Assembly (NCBI GenBank): GCA_964632505.1
Contig: CAZWCE010000011.1
Location: 95,561-159,560, forward strand
DNA length: 64,000 nucleotides
Origin: CAZWCE01 sp964632505
Lineage (GTDB): Bacteria > Planctomycetota > Planctomycetia > Pirellulales > Thermoguttaceae
Direction of reading: 5' to 3'
Made by a program: the position numbers and the translations under genes. This document shows positions 62,410 through 64,000 of this stretch, in pieces. The notes below the pieces were generated by a model, which was not told the DNA's origin, searched no databases, and saw only the letters and a list, made by a program, of their open reading frames with translations. Each line of letters begins with the position of its first letter. Within the stretch, counting starts at the first letter, position 1.

Positions 62410-63741
62410 TCACGGAGCTTCGAAGCGCCGCATGAGAATCGCCGAAGCCTGACCTTGCGGATTCCATGCGAGCTTGACGAACGCCTCTCCGGCAGGCTGA
62501 TCGGCCTCACGCACCACGGCGACGGGACATTCCGGATCGCCGGTTCGGAAATTCAGAACGGGAAAGAGCCGATTGTTCGCCAAGGCCAATATCGAGGCGA
62601 CCAACTCCACCGCACCCGAACCGGCCCCGAGATTGCCGAAAAAGCTCTTCGCCGCCACCAACGGCAAAGCCGACGAACGAGGTCCCAGGGCCGCTTGAAT
62701 CCCCTTCGCCTCCTCGATGTCGCCCGCGTAGGTCGCCAAACCATGGGCGTTGAAGTGCCCGATCGCCTCGGCGTCGATCTCTCCTTGATGAAGTACGTTG
62801 GCCAGCGCTTGGGCGATCGCCTCGCGGCATTCGCCCTGGATCAAGCAGCCGGAGGATAACCGGCAGGAAGCGATGTAACTGCCGCTGAGCACTTCGCCGT
62901 AAATGGTCGCACCGCGAGCCAGGGCATGCTCTGCCGACTCGAGAATGAGTGAGCCGGCCCCTTCGCCCAGCACCATGCCGTGACGGTTTTTGTCAAACGG
63001 ACGACTCGCCTCTTCCGGGGAAACACTGGCCCTTGCCACCTCCTCCTTCTGGACCGCATGGATGAGCTTGAACGGCTGCAGACGGGATCCGGTCGCTCCG
63101 ACGAGCATCAGGTCGGCCTTGCCTTGTCGGATGGCATGGACCGATTCGCCGACGACCGCCCCAATCGACGCCTCCCTCAAAGTGATGGAATTGTTGGGTC
63201 CGAAAAGTTGGTTGTAGATGGCGATGTGACTGGCCGGCATATTGGGGAGAAACTTCAACTGCCAAAGCGGATTCATGTGCCCCATACCTTCCCGGGGCCA
63301 ACAGGCGAAATCGAATCCTCCCTTCTCGCGACAGGCCTTGATGCCGTCGATCAATTCCTCGGGCGTGGTGAGAATGTAATCACTGCCGAAAGAAACACCA
63401 ATCCGACGACGATCGATCGAATCGAGATCCAATCGGGAATCGGTCAAGGCGTGCTGCGCGGCGGCCACGCCCATCTGGATCTCGCGAGACATGAGCTTCA
63501 GTCCCTTGCGAATCGCCTTTTTGGTGGTCTTTTCCAACGGACCGAAGTTGTCGATTTTTCCTTCGAAATCTTTCGCCGGGGCGGCATATCCGATGGGAAG
63601 AGGTTTCTGGAACTCCGGCGCATACGCCACCACGCCGCTACGCCCCTCTTGCAACGCGTTCCAGAGTGCCTCGGGGGAAAGTCCCAACGGGCTGATCACG
63701 CCCAGCCCCGTTACGACAACCCGTCTTCGAGCAGATTCCAT
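62410..63741 (-). CDS. Beta-ketoacyl-ACP-synthase-like protein lacking the catalytic cysteine
   Basis: A 443-residue thiolase-fold protein of KAS II (FabF) length, starting VVVTGLGVISPLG. Aligned by eye to FabF, the nucleophile segment TACTSG reads LREASI, putting Glu where the cysteine belongs. The first catalytic His is kept (NAHGLATYAGD), but the second is Asn (KSFFGNLGAGSGAVE instead of KSxxGHxLGAAGAVE). The C-terminal GFGGTN is PQGQAS. It should not condense acyl chains in the usual way. Chain-length-factor or decarboxylase-type partners of active ketosynthases are precedents. GGAG lies 7 bases before ATG 63741. A partner may lie beyond the window edge. Confidence 0.88.
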   Translation of the reverse strand: MESARRRVVVTGLGVISPLGLSPEALWNALQEGRSGVVAYAPEFQKPLPIGYAAPAKDFEGKIDNFGPLEKTTKKAIRKGLKLMSREIQMGVAAAQHALTDSRLDLDSIDRRRIGVSFGSDYILTTPEELIDGIKACREKGGFDFACWPREGMGHMNPLWQLKFLPNMPASHIAIYNQLFGPNNSITLREASIGAVVGESVHAIRQGKADLMLVGATGSRLQPFKLIHAVQKEEVARASVSPEEASRPFDKNRHGMVLGEGAGSLILESAEHALARGATIYGEVLSGSYIASCRLSSGCLIQGECREAIAQALANVLHQGEIDAEAIGHFNAHGLATYAGDIEEAKGIQAALGPRSSALPLVAAKSFFGNLGAGSGAVELVASILALANNRLFPVLNFRTGDPECPVAVVREADQPAGEAFVKLAWNPQGQASAILMRRFEAP

Positions 63742-64000
63742 AAATGCTCCATCCCTTTATAATTCCATGGCTCTTCACGGATTATAATGGCTAGTGCCGA
63801 AGTGCAATGATACGCGAATCCAATTGTCATGCATAAAAAGTGTTCGATTCGTCCCCTGCTTCGGCCGGAGCCATCTTCGCCTCGCACCCGCACGGCCGCA
63901 GGCCTCCAGGAGGCGGAGATGGTGGAGGTCGCAGCAGGGAACGCCCCCCCCTGCTTGGGTTGGTGAATCCGAGCCGAGCCAATCGATCTCGACGACAAGG
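63742..64000. other. Upstream region of the ketosynthase-like gene
   Basis: Holds the promoter noted below. No gene is supported up to the window edge. Confidence 0.4.
63781..63807 (-). promoter_or_regulatory. Putative promoter of the ketosynthase-like gene
   Basis: On the minus strand TTGCAC (63807-63802) is followed after 15 bases by a perfect TATAAT (63786-63781), about 40 bases before the ATG. The spacer is short; shifting by one base gives ATTGCA with 16. Confidence 0.45.

Overview
The window reads as chromosomal DNA of a planctomycete, probably from the Pirellulales side of the phylum. This is an inference from gene content, as no rRNA is present. The hallmarks are a DLG-type Ser/Thr kinase with a C-terminal membrane anchor, a TPR protein carrying two RNA-polymerase alpha-CTD-like domains, an isochorismatase/ThuA fusion, a VIT/vWA protein, a planctomycete-style beta-barrel porin, short zinc-ribbon proteins and an EF-G-like paralogue. 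KdsA, MurA, UppS, a TpsB transporter and a porin indicate a Gram-negative envelope with peptidoglycan and Kdo. The DNA is GC-rich and gene-dense. No insertion sequence, prophage or CRISPR array was seen.

Layout. 1-1853: 5' part of a glycine-rich autotransporter-like exoprotein (minus). 2166-6337: XerC/D recombinase, YhaM-type HD nuclease, Ser/Thr kinase. 6354-9379: nickel-pincer-cofactor genes larE and larB around the NAD(P)HX-repair gene nnrD (minus). 9541-13822: membrane protein, M24 aminopeptidase, accB-accC. 13832-17573: murA, prmC, prfA, rpmE (minus). 17786-22001: lipoprotein with a cysteine-less transglutaminase-like core, kdsA, lipid kinase (minus). 22002-23756: a gene-poor stretch with tandem hairpin repeats, a candidate three-way-junction RNA and tRNA-Thr(CGT). 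23757-30555: TPR/alpha-CTD protein, then tgt-yajC-secDF. 30754-37511: rlmN coupled to an HEAVH peptidase, plsC-cdsA, hemY. 37681-38084: RNase P RNA (minus). 38455-46415: porin, cheW, alaC-type aminotransferase, isochorismatase/ThuA, TpsB. 46658-53783, all minus: zinc ribbon, cdsA-uppS, purA, coaD, lipoprotein, PAP2. 54340-63741: VIT/vWA protein, nitroreductase, Gfo/Idh, EF-G-like, hisA and a ketosynthase that has lost its catalytic Cys.

How the genes fit together. Lipid and envelope genes recur: accB/accC feed fatty acid synthesis, plsC and two cdsA genes make phosphatidate and CDP-diacylglycerol, uppS makes the lipid carrier, and murA and kdsA start peptidoglycan and Kdo synthesis. secDF/yajC, the TpsB pore, the porin and the exoprotein serve export and the outer membrane. 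prmC, prfA, rpmE, rlmN, tgt, tRNA-Thr and RNase P RNA belong to translation.

The least explained items are the candidate structured RNA at 22998-23091, the double alpha-CTD TPR protein, the cysteine-less ketosynthase and the 0.9 kb apparently non-coding stretch at 47033-47922. All calls come from reading the sequence; no database search or folding program was run.
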